From the NCBI GenBank assembly GCA_017463325.1, contig JAFTPK010000009.1, positions 62,001 to 126,000 of the forward strand: a stretch of DNA of 64,000 nt, read 5' to 3'. The translations under genes and the position numbers were made by a program. A model generated the notes under the pieces. The model was not told the origin of the DNA and did not search any database. It was given only the letters and a program-made list of their open reading frames with translations. This stretch comes from Clostridia bacterium. Its GTDB lineage: Bacteria; Bacillota; Clostridia; Christensenellales; Borkfalkiaceae. Positions 1 through 10,326 of the stretch are shown here, one piece after another (positions within the stretch are counted from its first letter, which is position 1; every line of letters begins with the position of its first letter).

Positions 1-2
1 CC

Positions 3-401
3 ATTTTATTGATTTCCCTCTTCCGCGACTACGTGAGTGAAACGAGTAAGCTTGGCTTGACCGTCTTTCAGAAAAATCGCGTGGAGAGTGCGATCAAGTA
101 TTTGGACGCTCATTTTACGCAAAACGTGAACGTAGATACGATTGCAAAAAAAATAGGTTTTTGTTCGCTGTATTTTAATCACCTTTTTAAGGTGTATACA
201 GGAACTACGATCCCGCAGTATATAAAAAATAAGCGCTTAGAGCACGCCTGTCGGCTTTTAGAACAGACGGATAAAAGCGTAGAGCAAATATGCTATGACG
301 TTGGGTATAGCGATATCAAGCACTTTTATAAAATATTCCGCACGCATAAGAAGATGACACCGGGGGAATATCGGAAAAAATCGGGCTTTTACATTGTGTA
401 A
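3..401 (+). CDS. AraC-family transcriptional regulator, C-terminal part (partial)
   Basis: The reading frame is open to the left edge of the window, so only the C-terminal end of the gene is present and its true start lies outside. The visible protein is essentially one AraC/XylS DNA-binding domain of two helix-turn-helix motifs: the first around VDTIAKKIGF, the second around VEQICYDVGYSDIKHFYKIF, followed by the typical MTPGEYRKK end. Regulators of this type next to a sugar ABC transporter usually control it, as sugar sensors or as YesN-type response regulators. Which applies here cannot be told without the N-terminus. It ends about 70 bases before the promoter of the solute-binding protein gene and points the same way, so it is the obvious candidate regulator of the locus. 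Confidence 0.9.
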   Translation: MLLISLFRDYVSETSKLGLTVFQKNRVESAIKYLDAHFTQNVNVDTIAKKIGFCSLYFNHLFKVYTGTTIPQYIKNKRLEHACRLLEQTDKSVEQICYDVGYSDIKHFYKIFRTHKKMTPGEYRKKSGFYIV

Positions 402-473
402 AAAACAGGGAAAAAATAAAGGTAAAAACTCCCGATTATAAAATTACCACCCAAACTATTTAAATACCTCCCC

Positions 474-502
474 TTGAAAAGGAAACGGGTATTTGTTATA
501 AT
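474..502 (+). promoter_or_regulatory. Sigma-A promoter of the large glycan locus
   Basis: TTGAAA at 474-479, a 17-base spacer, then TATAAT at 497-502 preceded by TG (extended -10). The predicted transcript starts near 509 and leaves a leader of about 45 bases before the solute-binding protein gene, with a GAGGTG ribosome binding site at 544-549. This is the clearest promoter I see for the genes up to 37,731. Confidence 0.85.
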
Positions 503-554
503 AGAAAAAATAGCTACAAGAGGCAAAAAAATTACAGGAAAATGAGGTGAAATT

Positions 555-2249
555 ATGAAGAAAAAAATAGGTTCGATTTTGTTGGCGGGGCTTTTTGTCG
601 GTTGCGCGTTTCCGTTTGGGGCGTGCGGCGGAGGCGGTGACGGTGAGGAGGTTGATCCCAACCGTACGCAGCTTTACGTAAACGTACGCGACTGCGGGAT
701 CGGCAGAGAATTTGTTTACGCCTTAAAGGCTGGCTATGAGGCGAAAAACCCCGAGGTGCAGGTAATCCCCACGTTTGACGATACGTTGGACGACGAGGGC
801 TTGCAGTCGTTGAAAACGAACGACGACGTGGACGTGATTTTCGCGCCCAACTACATACTGAACGATTTCGTGAGCGTGAATAATCAAACGAGCGAATACT
901 TCGCCGATATTACGGATATCGTAACGGGCGGCGGAGAAAATTCCATTATGGCGAAAATGTACGAAACGGAGAAGAACTATCACAACGTGGGCAGCGCAAC
1001 CGCGCCCAAGTTTTTCTCGTTGCCTTGGTACGTTTCCTATCACGGTACGGTGTACGACGTCGATTTATTTGAGGAAGAAAATTTCTACAATATCGACGGG
1101 TATGCGGGGCTTGACTGCATTGCGGACACGGAGGACGACTTCTGGGGACCTGACGGGAAAGAGGGCACGTACGACGACGGCTTACCCGCTACTTGGGAGG
1201 ACATGAAGCTGCTGATGGGAGAAATGGAGAGCGCGGACGTAATTCCCTTTACGTGGACCAGCTATGCCGGGTATTCCGATTCTTGGCTTTCCTCCGTCGT
1301 GGCGAGCTACGAGGGGGCGAGCAATTTCAGTCTGCTTGGCGGCTTTGACGGTACCTACGTCTATTCGGAGAACACGGAGTGGATGACGGGCGGCACTAAA
1401 AACCAAGAAACGGGCAATATGGAGCTTGCCGTTACCTCTGCCAACGGTAATATGATGGGCTACCAAAACGGGAAGCTTGCGGCGTTGGAGGTTGCCGAAT
1501 ACATTATTGAAAATAAGCTGTTCTCGGGGAAAGCGATCGGTACGACGCAAAATCACTACGAGGCGCAGACGGAATATTTGACGAGCGTAGAGCTTTGCAA
1601 AGAGGATCCCAACGTCAAGCGGATCGCCTTCCTCATGGAGGGGAACTGGTGGGAATTAGAGGCCAAAGAAACCTTTAACGATATGAAGACCTTCTATCAC
1701 GAAAAATACGCTTACGGTACCCGTCGTTTCGGATATTTCCCTTGGCCGAAATTTATCGGCTCGGCGGATATTCCCGATCAGGTGAATACGAAAACGACCC
1801 TGCTTGGCGGCAATGTGGATAACCGCGTCAACGTGTGTGCGGTAAATAAAATTTCTCCCAACCTGGAAATTGCCAAGGATTTCGTAAAATATGCGTACAG
1901 CGACGAGGGGAACGCCTCCTTTACCATCAATTCGGGCGTGCTCCGTCCTTTCGATTACGAGCTGACCCCCGAACAGCAGAACGGGCTGACCCATTATCAA
2001 AAAAGCGTCTACACCCTTTCCCGCGAAGAGGCCACGGAAAAGGTGAGCGGTTATACGCGTACGGGGTTAATGTATACAGCCGCAGATTATATTTCGGGCG
2101 TATGTACTTTTGCAGCAAGAACGGAGAAAAACGAACTGCATACCAACCCGTTCAATACGTTTAACACGAGCACGAATATAAGTTCCGCAGAGTCGTATAT
2201 GGATTGTATCAAACGCTACGTAGAGCAAAAGACGAATTTCTGGAAATAA
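555..2249 (+). CDS. Sugar ABC transporter, extracellular solute-binding lipoprotein
   Basis: A 564-residue family 1 extracellular solute-binding protein, the substrate-capturing part of a CUT1-type importer. The N-terminus has a KKK start, a hydrophobic core and lipobox-like cysteines at residues 17 (LFVGC) and 24 (PFGAC) followed by a Gly-rich linker, so it should be a lipoprotein tethered outside the membrane. The GAGGTG site five bases upstream fixes the start. At 564 residues it is longer than maltose-binding proteins (about 400) and in the range of oligosaccharide binders in Clostridia. Two permease genes follow directly but no ATPase gene, as is usual in Gram-positives where a shared MsiK-type ATPase serves many importers. 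The substrate is inferred only from the downstream enzymes: an oligosaccharide from a complex glycan. Confidence 0.9.
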   Translation: MKKKIGSILLAGLFVGCAFPFGACGGGGDGEEVDPNRTQLYVNVRDCGIGREFVYALKAGYEAKNPEVQVIPTFDDTLDDEGLQSLKTNDDVDVIFAPNYILNDFVSVNNQTSEYFADITDIVTGGGENSIMAKMYETEKNYHNVGSATAPKFFSLPWYVSYHGTVYDVDLFEEENFYNIDGYAGLDCIADTEDDFWGPDGKEGTYDDGLPATWEDMKLLMGEMESADVIPFTWTSYAGYSDSWLSSVVASYEGASNFSLLGGFDGTYVYSENTEWMTGGTKNQETGNMELAVTSANGNMMGYQNGKLAALEVAEYIIENKLFSGKAIGTTQNHYEAQTEYLTSVELCKEDPNVKRIAFLMEGNWWELEAKETFNDMKTFYHEKYAYGTRRFGYFPWPKFIGSADIPDQVNTKTTLLGGNVDNRVNVCAVNKISPNLEIAKDFVKYAYSDEGNASFTINSGVLRPFDYELTPEQQNGLTHYQKSVYTLSREEATEKVSGYTRTGLMYTAADYISGVCTFAARTEKNELHTNPFNTFNTSTNISSAESYMDCIKRYVEQKTNFWK

Positions 2250-2283
2250 GAACGAATAAGAACGAAAAGGAAAAGAGAAAGAT

Positions 2284-3249
2284 ATGATGGACGAGGCGAA
2301 AAAGATGACGAGGGAAAAGAAAAACGGTTTCAAACAGCAGTATATAAAAGAAACCGTCTTTATCCTTTCCGTTTTGGTATTGCCTATCGCGTGGTGGGCG
2401 TTCGGGTTTTTCTTCGTGACGGGCGAATCCATTTGGTTGGCATTTCAAGCGTATAACATAGACGAAGAGCGATTTGTTTTCGTGGGGCTTGACAATTTTG
2501 TGACCGTTTGGAAAAGCATTAGCACGGGCGGTGAATTAGGGATTTGTTTGAAGAATTCCTTTATGCTTTGGTGTATCAGCACGTTCGTGACGCTGCCCAT
2601 TTCGCTGCTGATCTCGTTTGCCCTTTATAAAAACGTGATCGGAACGAACTTCTATAAGGTGATCCTCTTTTTGCCGCAGGTCGTATCCAGTATGGTATGG
2701 GTGTTGGTCTTTAAATACCTTGTGGAATACGGCGTACCCGAGATTTTTCCGAATTTGTATGGAGATTTGTCGGAAACGGGCGTGGCGCTTGATTTCTTGC
2801 AGAACCCGAAAACGAATTTGGCGACCTTGATGTTTTATCAGCAATGGATCACGCTTGCAGGCGGTATGATCATTTATACGGGCGCCATGAGCCGTGTCCC
2901 CGTCGGTTTAGTAGAGGCGGGGCATTTGGACGGCATGACGAATATGGAAGAGTTTGTACATATTACGCTGCCTCTCATTTTTCCGACGCTGAGCGTCACC
3001 TTGACGACTTGCGTTATCAGTATCTTTTCGGCAACCCTGCCCACCTATCAGTTTTACGAGGGAACCTCTTCGACGCCCCTGCATATGTGGACAATGGGGT
3101 ACTATATGTTCGCAAAGGTCATGAACGGCACCTCCGTGGATTATCCTATGGTGTCTACGGTGTCGTTGGTTGTTACTATGATCGCCGCGCCGATCACCCT
3201 TTTCACGCGGAATATGCTTGAAAAGTACGGCCCGGAAACGGAATATTAA
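2284..3249 (+). CDS. Sugar ABC transporter permease (MalF/UgpA type)
   Basis: A 321-residue inner-membrane permease with about six hydrophobic helices and the cytoplasmic EAA loop of binding-protein-dependent importers at roughly residues 209-235 (EAGHLDGMTNMEEFVHITLP). That loop contacts the ATPase. It starts 34 bases after the binding protein gene and its partner permease follows at once, so the three are one operon. An alternative start at the second Met codon changes nothing in function. Confidence 0.92.
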   Translation: MMDEAKKMTREKKNGFKQQYIKETVFILSVLVLPIAWWAFGFFFVTGESIWLAFQAYNIDEERFVFVGLDNFVTVWKSISTGGELGICLKNSFMLWCISTFVTLPISLLISFALYKNVIGTNFYKVILFLPQVVSSMVWVLVFKYLVEYGVPEIFPNLYGDLSETGVALDFLQNPKTNLATLMFYQQWITLAGGMIIYTGAMSRVPVGLVEAGHLDGMTNMEEFVHITLPLIFPTLSVTLTTCVISIFSATLPTYQFYEGTSSTPLHMWTMGYYMFAKVMNGTSVDYPMVSTVSLVVTMIAAPITLFTRNMLEKYGPETEY

Positions 3250-3259
3250 GGAGGGGCGA

Positions 3260-4171
3260 ATGATGAAAAAAATTAGCGGAATCGAAAAGAAAGAACGCCG
3301 CTCCGTATTCGGGATCGTGGCAACCGTGCTGTTAGGGATCTATGCCGCGTCGTTGATCTTCCCTTTGCTTTGGGCGATTTACAGCTCGTTTTTAGGTAGA
3401 CTGGATTTTAAGAGCGATCCTATTTTCGGCGCGCCTGCGATTCAAGGCTTTCAGCCATCAAATTTCGTGCAGGCGTTTAAGGAATTGCACGTTACCGTCC
3501 GTACTTCAAGTGGCGGCGTACGCTTGGCGTACTTCTTTGAAATGGTGCTCAATTCGGTGATATGGTCGGTGGGAAGCTCGGTTGTGGCGGAGCTTTCGCG
3601 CTGTATGTGTGCGTATGTCGTGGCGAAGTTCAGACATCATAGCTGGACGCGACTCGTTCATTCGCTCGTTATTATTTTGATGATCATCTCTTTCCCGAGC
3701 AACCTTGCCTCCTCCATCAATTTCAATAAAATGGTGGGTATGTACGACAATATGTGGCTGAGAATTGTAGGCTCGATCAGCTTTACGGGGGCGCATTTCC
3801 TGTTCTTCTACGCGGCGTTCCGTAACCTGTCTTGGGAGTACGCGGAGGCGGCGTATATGGACGGCGCTTCAAATTATACCGTGATGTTTAGGATCATGAT
3901 GCCGCTTGTAAAAACGACCTTCTTTGCCTTGGTGCTCTTGGATTTCATTACGGCATGGAACGATTATTCGACGAGTATGGTCTTTATGCCGTCCTATCCT
4001 ACCGTGGCATACGGGCTTTATAAAATGCAAAGCTTGGGCGGCAAATTCGGTAGCTCCGTGCCTTTACGGCTTGCGAGCTGTACCGTCGTTATTTTACCTA
4101 CCCTGATTATCTTTATCATTTTCAAGGATAAACTGATGGGAAATCTGGCGCTTGGCGGTCTGAAAGGCTAA
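3260..4171 (+). CDS. Sugar ABC transporter permease (MalG/UgpE type)
   Basis: The second permease, 303 residues from the chosen start, with about six membrane helices and an EAA loop at about residues 193-215 (EAAYMDGASNYTVMFRIMMP). The frame extends further up into the previous gene, but a GGAGGGG ribosome binding site at 3250-3256 lies just before ATG codons at 3260 and 3263, so translation should start at one of these. It pairs with the MalF-like protein to form the channel of the importer. Confidence 0.92.
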   Translation: MMKKISGIEKKERRSVFGIVATVLLGIYAASLIFPLLWAIYSSFLGRLDFKSDPIFGAPAIQGFQPSNFVQAFKELHVTVRTSSGGVRLAYFFEMVLNSVIWSVGSSVVAELSRCMCAYVVAKFRHHSWTRLVHSLVIILMIISFPSNLASSINFNKMVGMYDNMWLRIVGSISFTGAHFLFFYAAFRNLSWEYAEAAYMDGASNYTVMFRIMMPLVKTTFFALVLLDFITAWNDYSTSMVFMPSYPTVAYGLYKMQSLGGKFGSSVPLRLASCTVVILPTLIIFIIFKDKLMGNLALGGLKG

Positions 4172-4193
4172 TACGAGGGAACGGGATAAAATT

Positions 4194-7100
4194 ATGAAAA
4201 AAAAATTAACGATCATTGCAATGAGCGTAGCGTCCGTCGGCATTTTTGCGGGCGCGGCGCTTGCTTTACAAAAAGGAAACGTCGCTACGGCGGAGATCTT
4301 TGGTAAAACCAACAAGGTCACCGTTACGCGCGACGCGGCCGCGCCTGACGACGCGCAGGGGCGCAAGGGGATTTTGCTTTCCACAACGGCGGGCGGCGCA
4401 AGCGTGGAATTCGACGGGGAAATGAGCGGTGTGTTCGCGCCTGAGTTTCGGCCGTATTCCAAGGTGGCGGGCGTACAGGATTTCGGCAGCTTGACCTTTT
4501 CCTTTTCTTCGACGGAAACACGCCTTGGCTTTGCCGTGGAATTTACCTCCAACGCAAACGGCGTGGCTATGTCGTATACCCTTTCAAACAACACCCTGCT
4601 TTCCAAAACGGTGGCGGTGGACGGTTCGTTCTGTAATCTTGACAGGCAGGCGATCGGCTTTACCTTTGACCCCGCTCAAATGACGGTGGCTAACGATAAG
4701 GGCGTTGTGATCGCGGATATGCAAGACGAAGGGTTTATGCGCGAATTTCTCTGTTCGGAAACGTTGGAGAGTTGGTCGCGCTATAACGTAACCGTTTCAT
4801 TTTCTAAGCTGAGTGATAACGCGACGGCGAACGTTCTTTTTTACGCCGTCAACGGACAGGAGTTTGCGGGGGCAATGCTTGAAAATACGGCAAGCGCGGT
4901 AATCGTGAAAGACCCTACGTTCGCGCGCGGGGTAGTAAATAAACAATATAGCTTGCCTATGGCAATGACCTCGTACGACGTGTTGGACGGGTACAGGGAC
5001 GAGTTCACGGGCACGATTTCGGTGTTGGATCCTTTCGGGGAAGAGGTGACGGTGACAGACGGCGCGTTCACGCCCGCGAAAACGGGAGAATATCGCGTTA
5101 CCTACACCTTGCGCGATCAAGAGGGCTTGCTTGGGGAAAGCAAAGAATACGCGGTGCGCGTGTTGGAGGCGGCTCCCCAAGGAGAAATTTGCTATGAATT
5201 GCCTTTGGAAAGCAACGAAATCGGCGTCGGCTCGACGATATATTTACCCAAGGCATACGGGTACTGCGAGCTGGAAGAGGGCGCGTTGCCTGTCAACGTA
5301 GCCGTGTACAAAGGAAACGAAACGCTCAAAGCGAAGAGCGAAGCGGTTGGCGAAACGTTCACCTTTGCGGAGGCGGGGAGTTATACCGTAGTTTACACGC
5401 TTTCTATGTCTACGGGCGATTTGATCGAGGAAAAGAAAACGGTTACCGTTTCCAACCTTCCTATGGCAAAGCTCAACGTTGCGACGCAGTACGCGGTAGG
5501 CGACGTCTTTACCGTACCCACCGCCCGTTTTGAAAAGGAGGGCGTGGAATACGACGCGACCCACACCGTCGTTTTCCCCGACGGATCGAGCAGCGCGGCA
5601 GAGAACGTAACGCTTGAAAAAAGCGGTACATATTCGGTGGTTTGGAGATTTGAGTATCAAGGAAAGGCGTATTTCAGAACGGCGTACTTTAATGCGGTTG
5701 ACCAAGTGGAGGATTTGTTTGCGGCAACGAGAGGGCTTACCGTCACCGCAAATTATACGGCGCCCGCCTACGCTGACGAGGCGTACAACGGCGTGCTTTT
5801 GACGGCACGGCAGGCGGTGTCGGTGGAATACGCAAATACCTTTAATATTGCCGACAATACGGCGGACGACGTCTTGGTAGAATTTTTCGTTTCCCCCGCA
5901 GAACAGGGGACGATGGAGTTTGAACAGCTCGATATTTATTTCTACGACGTATACGACGAAAGTAATTTTATCCATATTCGTTTTGTGGACGATCCTTGGC
6001 TGTATTACTTATTCGCTATGAGCGTTATGGGGTTGACGACGGACGAAGCCGATACGACGGGTAACGCGAATTTCCGTAAATATTACTATTCGCATTTCGT
6101 GTATTCCTCTTTTTACGGGAAATATAGCGCAAACGGCGAATATCCCGCGCAGTCGGTGAAATTGTATTTTGACTACGAGAGCGGTAAGCTGTATGCAAAC
6201 ACCGCTTCTTCCGACAACGATTTGAACCGTAAGGTGATGAATTCGTCCATGCTCATTGCCGACTTAAAAGACGAGTCGTGGGTGGGCGCAGGGAACGCCT
6301 TTGAAAAATTCACCACGGGTGAAACGCGCATGGTCGTAAAAATGTCCGCGTTAAAGGGCGAGAGCAATATGATGCTGTTGACCGTAGACGGACAAAGTCT
6401 TGCGGGAAAAACTCTGTTGGACGATACGACGCCCGACGTGTTCGTGGATTACGACGGCAACGACGCGGAGAATATCCCGCTTGGCGAAGTGGGCGTGGAA
6501 TATAAGCTCTACCGCGCTTATTTGCAGGACGCTGCGAGCGGATATTCGGAGAACGTAACGGCAGAGGTCTATTACGTTCAAGGCGGCGCGAGAGAAAAAA
6601 TTAGGACGTACGACGGAAAATTCCTGCCCGAAAAGGCTGGCGCGTACGAGATTTTGTATACGGGGAGCGACCCTGCGGGGAATATCGCTTCGAGAGTGGT
6701 GCCCGTACAAATCGTTTCCAAGGGCGGGATTCCTCCGATCGAATACACGTTTGGGGAAATGGTAGACGTCCTTTGGCAGGGAGAAACGGCGCGCTTTGTA
6801 CAAGGCGAGGCGAGCGGCGGCACGGGAAAGCTGTACGTTGACGTAAAGGTGCTTTGCGGCGAACAGGAAATCCAGCTTGACGAAAACGGCTGCTTTAAGG
6901 CGGCGCTGGCGGGAACGTATACCATTGAGGTACGCGTTAGCGATTATAACGGGACCAGCGATCCGTTTACCTATTTTATCGAGGTAAAAGAAACGGTGAA
7001 ACCGCTGATCTACGAAACAACGGTAAACGGCGTAGTTCGGGCGGGGGAAACGGTCACGCTTCCCGCGTTTGAAGCGGTCGTTTATCATGGTAGCGTAGAA

Positions 7101-8366
7101 GAAAAAGTGGCGGTGGAATATTACGTGGACGGCGTGAAGCTGCCCGAAAGCAGAGAATGGACGCCCGCGGCGGGCGAGGATAAGGCGTACGTCTTTACCG
7201 TGAAAGCAGGTGAGAGTGAAAGGGAGTACGTTATTAACGCCGTTTCACCTGAAAAGGACGAAAAGGGGTATGCGGCAAGCTTTTTCTATGCGGAGGGCGG
7301 AACGCTGACGGCTGAAAAGTCTGGCATTAAAATCGCCACGGAGCCGAACGGCGGGTGTAAAGTGGGCTTTGCCCGTATGATCGACGTTAATTTCTTGACC
7401 TTTGCTTTGAGCGTAAAGAGCGAGAATTTCAGTAGATTGATCGTGACGCTCGTGGATAGCGTAGATCCCGAGGAGCGGGTGGAAATTCTCATTCGTAAGG
7501 GCGTCAACGCCAAGGGAGAAGAAAATCGTGCCTTTTTGAACGTCAACGGTAAAGAATACGAAATGCGTGGGGAATTTTACAACTCGAATATTCCCTTATA
7601 CGTGCAGTATAACGCTCAAAATCACAGCTTGTCCGACGACGTGAGCAACCCGCTTGGAAAAATTGAATACGCCGAGAATGGGAATAAGTTTAAAGGGTTT
7701 AGTAGCGGGTTCGTGTACGTGCAATTCCGTGTGGAAGAAACCACGGACGGGGAGAGCGCGTTATGGCAGATCGAAAACGTTGGCGGGCAAAAATTCTCGT
7801 CCACTATCAAATACGACAGAACGGGGCCTATGATCAGGATCGACGGTTCTTGGAGCGAGGTCAACGTGGGGGATATGGTTACGGTGTACCCTGCAACGGC
7901 GTTCGATTTATTGAGCGGCGTACGCTCGATTTCCGTCAGCGTGACGTTGAACGGAAAAGCGTTATACGAAAACGTGCCCTGCGACGAGGCGTTTGATTTC
8001 CGCGTAGAGCAGTACGGTACGTACGTCATCACCTATTTGGCGATCGACAATATAGGCGAGGAGCGTCCCCGTCCGCAAAGCGTGATCGTGGTGGACCGTG
8101 TACCGCCTACCATTCAAATAGAGGGCGATATGCCGCAAGCCGTACGGGTAAACGAAAGGTATACCTTGCCGACGGCGACGGTGACGGACGATTATTCCGA
8201 CGTTATTTTGTACGTATACGCGATCGCGCCCAACGGGGAAATGGTTCGTTTGATCAATTATCAATTCACGCCGACGGTGACGGGGAAATACAAAATTGTT
8301 TACATGGCGAAGGACGGTGCGGGTTCGTCCACGATAAAGACGTTCGACGTTTGGGTCGTAGAGTGA
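4194..8366 (+). CDS. Large secreted protein with repeated Ig-like and lectin-like regions
   Basis: A 1,390-residue exported protein that I do not recognise as a named family. It begins with a classical signal peptide (KKK, hydrophobic stretch, cleavage near ALALQ) and has no lipobox, LPXTG motif or C-terminal membrane anchor. The region after the signal peptide, and others near residues 510-710 and 1030-1190, have the alternating strand pattern of concanavalin-like beta-sandwiches. Between and after them lie Ig-like repeats ending in phrases such as AGAYEILYTGSDPAGN and TGKYKIVYMAKDGAGS, typical of bacterial Ig domains of surface proteins. It starts 22 bases after the permease gene and so is cotranscribed with the importer. 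A role in holding or presenting glycan at the cell surface is inference. Confidence 0.8.
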   Translation: MKKKLTIIAMSVASVGIFAGAALALQKGNVATAEIFGKTNKVTVTRDAAAPDDAQGRKGILLSTTAGGASVEFDGEMSGVFAPEFRPYSKVAGVQDFGSLTFSFSSTETRLGFAVEFTSNANGVAMSYTLSNNTLLSKTVAVDGSFCNLDRQAIGFTFDPAQMTVANDKGVVIADMQDEGFMREFLCSETLESWSRYNVTVSFSKLSDNATANVLFYAVNGQEFAGAMLENTASAVIVKDPTFARGVVNKQYSLPMAMTSYDVLDGYRDEFTGTISVLDPFGEEVTVTDGAFTPAKTGEYRVTYTLRDQEGLLGESKEYAVRVLEAAPQGEICYELPLESNEIGVGSTIYLPKAYGYCELEEGALPVNVAVYKGNETLKAKSEAVGETFTFAEAGSYTVVYTLSMSTGDLIEEKKTVTVSNLPMAKLNVATQYAVGDVFTVPTARFEKEGVEYDATHTVVFPDGSSSAAENVTLEKSGTYSVVWRFEYQGKAYFRTAYFNAVDQVEDLFAATRGLTVTANYTAPAYADEAYNGVLLTARQAVSVEYANTFNIADNTADDVLVEFFVSPAEQGTMEFEQLDIYFYDVYDESNFIHIRFVDDPWLYYLFAMSVMGLTTDEADTTGNANFRKYYYSHFVYSSFYGKYSANGEYPAQSVKLYFDYESGKLYANTASSDNDLNRKVMNSSMLIADLKDESWVGAGNAFEKFTTGETRMVVKMSALKGESNMMLLTVDGQSLAGKTLLDDTTPDVFVDYDGNDAENIPLGEVGVEYKLYRAYLQDAASGYSENVTAEVYYVQGGAREKIRTYDGKFLPEKAGAYEILYTGSDPAGNIASRVVPVQIVSKGGIPPIEYTFGEMVDVLWQGETARFVQGEASGGTGKLYVDVKVLCGEQEIQLDENGCFKAALAGTYTIEVRVSDYNGTSDPFTYFIEVKETVKPLIYETTVNGVVRAGETVTLPAFEAVVYHGSVEEKVAVEYYVDGVKLPESREWTPAAGEDKAYVFTVKAGESEREYVINAVSPEKDEKGYAASFFYAEGGTLTAEKSGIKIATEPNGGCKVGFARMIDVNFLTFALSVKSENFSRLIVTLVDSVDPEERVEILIRKGVNAKGEENRAFLNVNGKEYEMRGEFYNSNIPLYVQYNAQNHSLSDDVSNPLGKIEYAENGNKFKGFSSGFVYVQFRVEETTDGESALWQIENVGGQKFSSTIKYDRTGPMIRIDGSWSEVNVGDMVTVYPATAFDLLSGVRSISVSVTLNGKALYENVPCDEAFDFRVEQYGTYVITYLAIDNIGEERPRPQSVIVVDRVPPTIQIEGDMPQAVRVNERYTLPTATVTDDYSDVILYVYAIAPNGEMVRLINYQFTPTVTGKYKIVYMAKDGAGSSTIKTFDVWVVE

Positions 8367-8374
8367 GGTGGAAT

Positions 8375-10315
8375 ATGAACGGTAGGAAGAAAATAATGAA
8401 AAAAGCTTCGGCGTTGCTGCTGACGGCAACCGTTTGTTTGTCCGTACTGAGCGCTTGTACGACGAAAAACGGAGATCCCGCTTTGCAAAAGGTGAACGTT
8501 TCCGACGCCTTAAAAAAGACGGATATTGATTTGGTAAAGAACGGGCAAACGGAGTACGTGATCGTCGAACCGCTCAACGCGACGAATTACGAGGCGTACG
8601 CGGTAAAGGAGTTGGAATTATACTTTGAAAGCGCGTCCGGTGCCGACGTGGAGATCGTTAAAGACACGTCCGTTTCCTACGATCAATCGAAAAAATATTT
8701 GTCCGTGGGGAATACCACCTTGCTTGCGGCAAGCGGCGTGGCAATTTCAGAGGAAGAGCTTGGAACGGACGGATATAAGATCGTCCGTCAAGAAAATACC
8801 GTCATTATGGCGGGTGGCGGCGGGTACGGAACGCTCTATTCTGTGTACGAATTTTTACATCACTCGTTCGGTTGGGAGCCTTACGCGATCGACGAAATTT
8901 ATTACGAACGGGGCTTGCAATTTAAATTGCCCGATTTCAATTTGACAGACGTACCCATTTTTGCGGTGCGCTCCGGCGACTGGTATTATTCGTATAACGA
9001 CGCGGCGTTTGCCGCTAAGTGGCGTACGAATAAAGGCACGGAATATGCGTTGTTTAACGAGCGGATTTGGTATTACTTCCCGCACGCGCATTTCAAGATT
9101 TTGCCCCCGCAGACCTATAAAGCGGAGCACCCGGACTGGTACGCGGCAAGCGAAAAGCAAATTTGTTTGTCCAGTCAAGGCGCGTACGATCAGTTCTTGA
9201 TCAATTTAAAAAATTTAATCGTATCGAATCCCAGTTTAATTTATATTCCGCTCGGGGGTGAGGATAGCCCCGACGTATGCGTTTGTAAGGATTGTCAGGA
9301 AGCAAAGGAAAAATACGGCGTTTCGGGACAAACGGTACGTTGGATCAACCGTATGGTGGCGGACGTGACTGCATGGATGGAGGAAGAGGGTATGGGCGAC
9401 AGAACGCTTTATTTCCCCATGCTAGCCTATTATGCAACGGAAACGCCGCCGACCAAGCTTGCCGACGGTAAGCATACGCCGATCGACGAGAGCTGTGTGC
9501 TCAACGAAAAATCGCCGCTCATTTTTGCGCCGATTGCCTCTAACCGTCAATATTCCATTATGGACGAAAAGAACAACCGAAAATTCCGTGAGAATTTAAT
9601 CGGGTGGGACGCTTGCTCGGAAAAGCTGATGTTTTATCTGTATAACGATGCCTCGTACGTTGCGTTTGAATGGTACGACGCGAGCTACGGCTTATACGAA
9701 AGCTTCCGCGCGGGCGACGATTTGGACGTAATGTTTATCCACGTTTGCAACGAGGGGCAGCTCAAACAGGCGCGTGCGTTCCAAGTCTTGGAGGGATACG
9801 TACAGTCCAAGCTGCAATGGAACCCGTATGAGGACGTCAATAAGCTTACGGACGATTTTATCAAGCATTATTACCGCGAGGGCGCGCAGTACGTAAGCGA
9901 TTATTATTACTTAATGAAAACGTATTATCGCTCGTTCGCAGACGATTATAACGAAAAGGATCCGAGCAATACTATTACGACGGTGGTGCCGCACGTATCC
10001 TCCTATAATCGTGTGTTTATCGAACAGCTGTTGTCCCTTTTGGATAAGGCGCACGAGGCGATCGACGCCGCGGATTATACGGAGGCGGAAAAGGAAATTT
10101 ATCATCAACGGATCACGATCGAGAGCTTTACGCAGCGCTTTATTTTGCTTGAAAATTTCAGCTCCGATTATTCCAAGGAAACCTATTTGGCAATGGTGGA
10201 CGCCTTTGAAGAGGATTGCATTACGTGCGGTATTCAACAGGTCAACGGGAGATACCCGCAATGCTTGACGAACGAGCAACAATTTGCGGCTTGGCGTAAG
10301 AAGGTACAAGGGTAA
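8375..10315 (+). CDS. DUF4838-type lipoprotein, probable glycan-active protein
   Basis: A lipoprotein of about 646 residues: signal peptide with lipobox LSAC at residue 28 and a polar stretch after it. The N-terminal third resembles the alpha-glucuronidase (GH67) N-terminal fold seen before DUF4838 (AGGGGYGTLYSVYEFL, FGWEPYAID). The middle has the DUF4838 hallmark of a short glycine/aspartate motif and a CxC..C pair (GGEDSPDVCVCKDC). The family is found in glycan-use loci and is suspected to be hydrolytic, but no activity is established that I know of. The frame opens at 8351 inside the previous gene. I chose ATG 8375 because GAGGTGG lies just ahead of it; ATG 8396 is the alternative. Confidence 0.8.
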   Translation: MNGRKKIMKKASALLLTATVCLSVLSACTTKNGDPALQKVNVSDALKKTDIDLVKNGQTEYVIVEPLNATNYEAYAVKELELYFESASGADVEIVKDTSVSYDQSKKYLSVGNTTLLAASGVAISEEELGTDGYKIVRQENTVIMAGGGGYGTLYSVYEFLHHSFGWEPYAIDEIYYERGLQFKLPDFNLTDVPIFAVRSGDWYYSYNDAAFAAKWRTNKGTEYALFNERIWYYFPHAHFKILPPQTYKAEHPDWYAASEKQICLSSQGAYDQFLINLKNLIVSNPSLIYIPLGGEDSPDVCVCKDCQEAKEKYGVSGQTVRWINRMVADVTAWMEEEGMGDRTLYFPMLAYYATETPPTKLADGKHTPIDESCVLNEKSPLIFAPIASNRQYSIMDEKNNRKFRENLIGWDACSEKLMFYLYNDASYVAFEWYDASYGLYESFRAGDDLDVMFIHVCNEGQLKQARAFQVLEGYVQSKLQWNPYEDVNKLTDDFIKHYYREGAQYVSDYYYLMKTYYRSFADDYNEKDPSNTITTVVPHVSSYNRVFIEQLLSLLDKAHEAIDAADYTEAEKEIYHQRITIESFTQRFILLENFSSDYSKETYLAMVDAFEEDCITCGIQQVNGRYPQCLTNEQQFAAWRKKVQG

Positions 10316-10326
10316 AGGGTGAACGT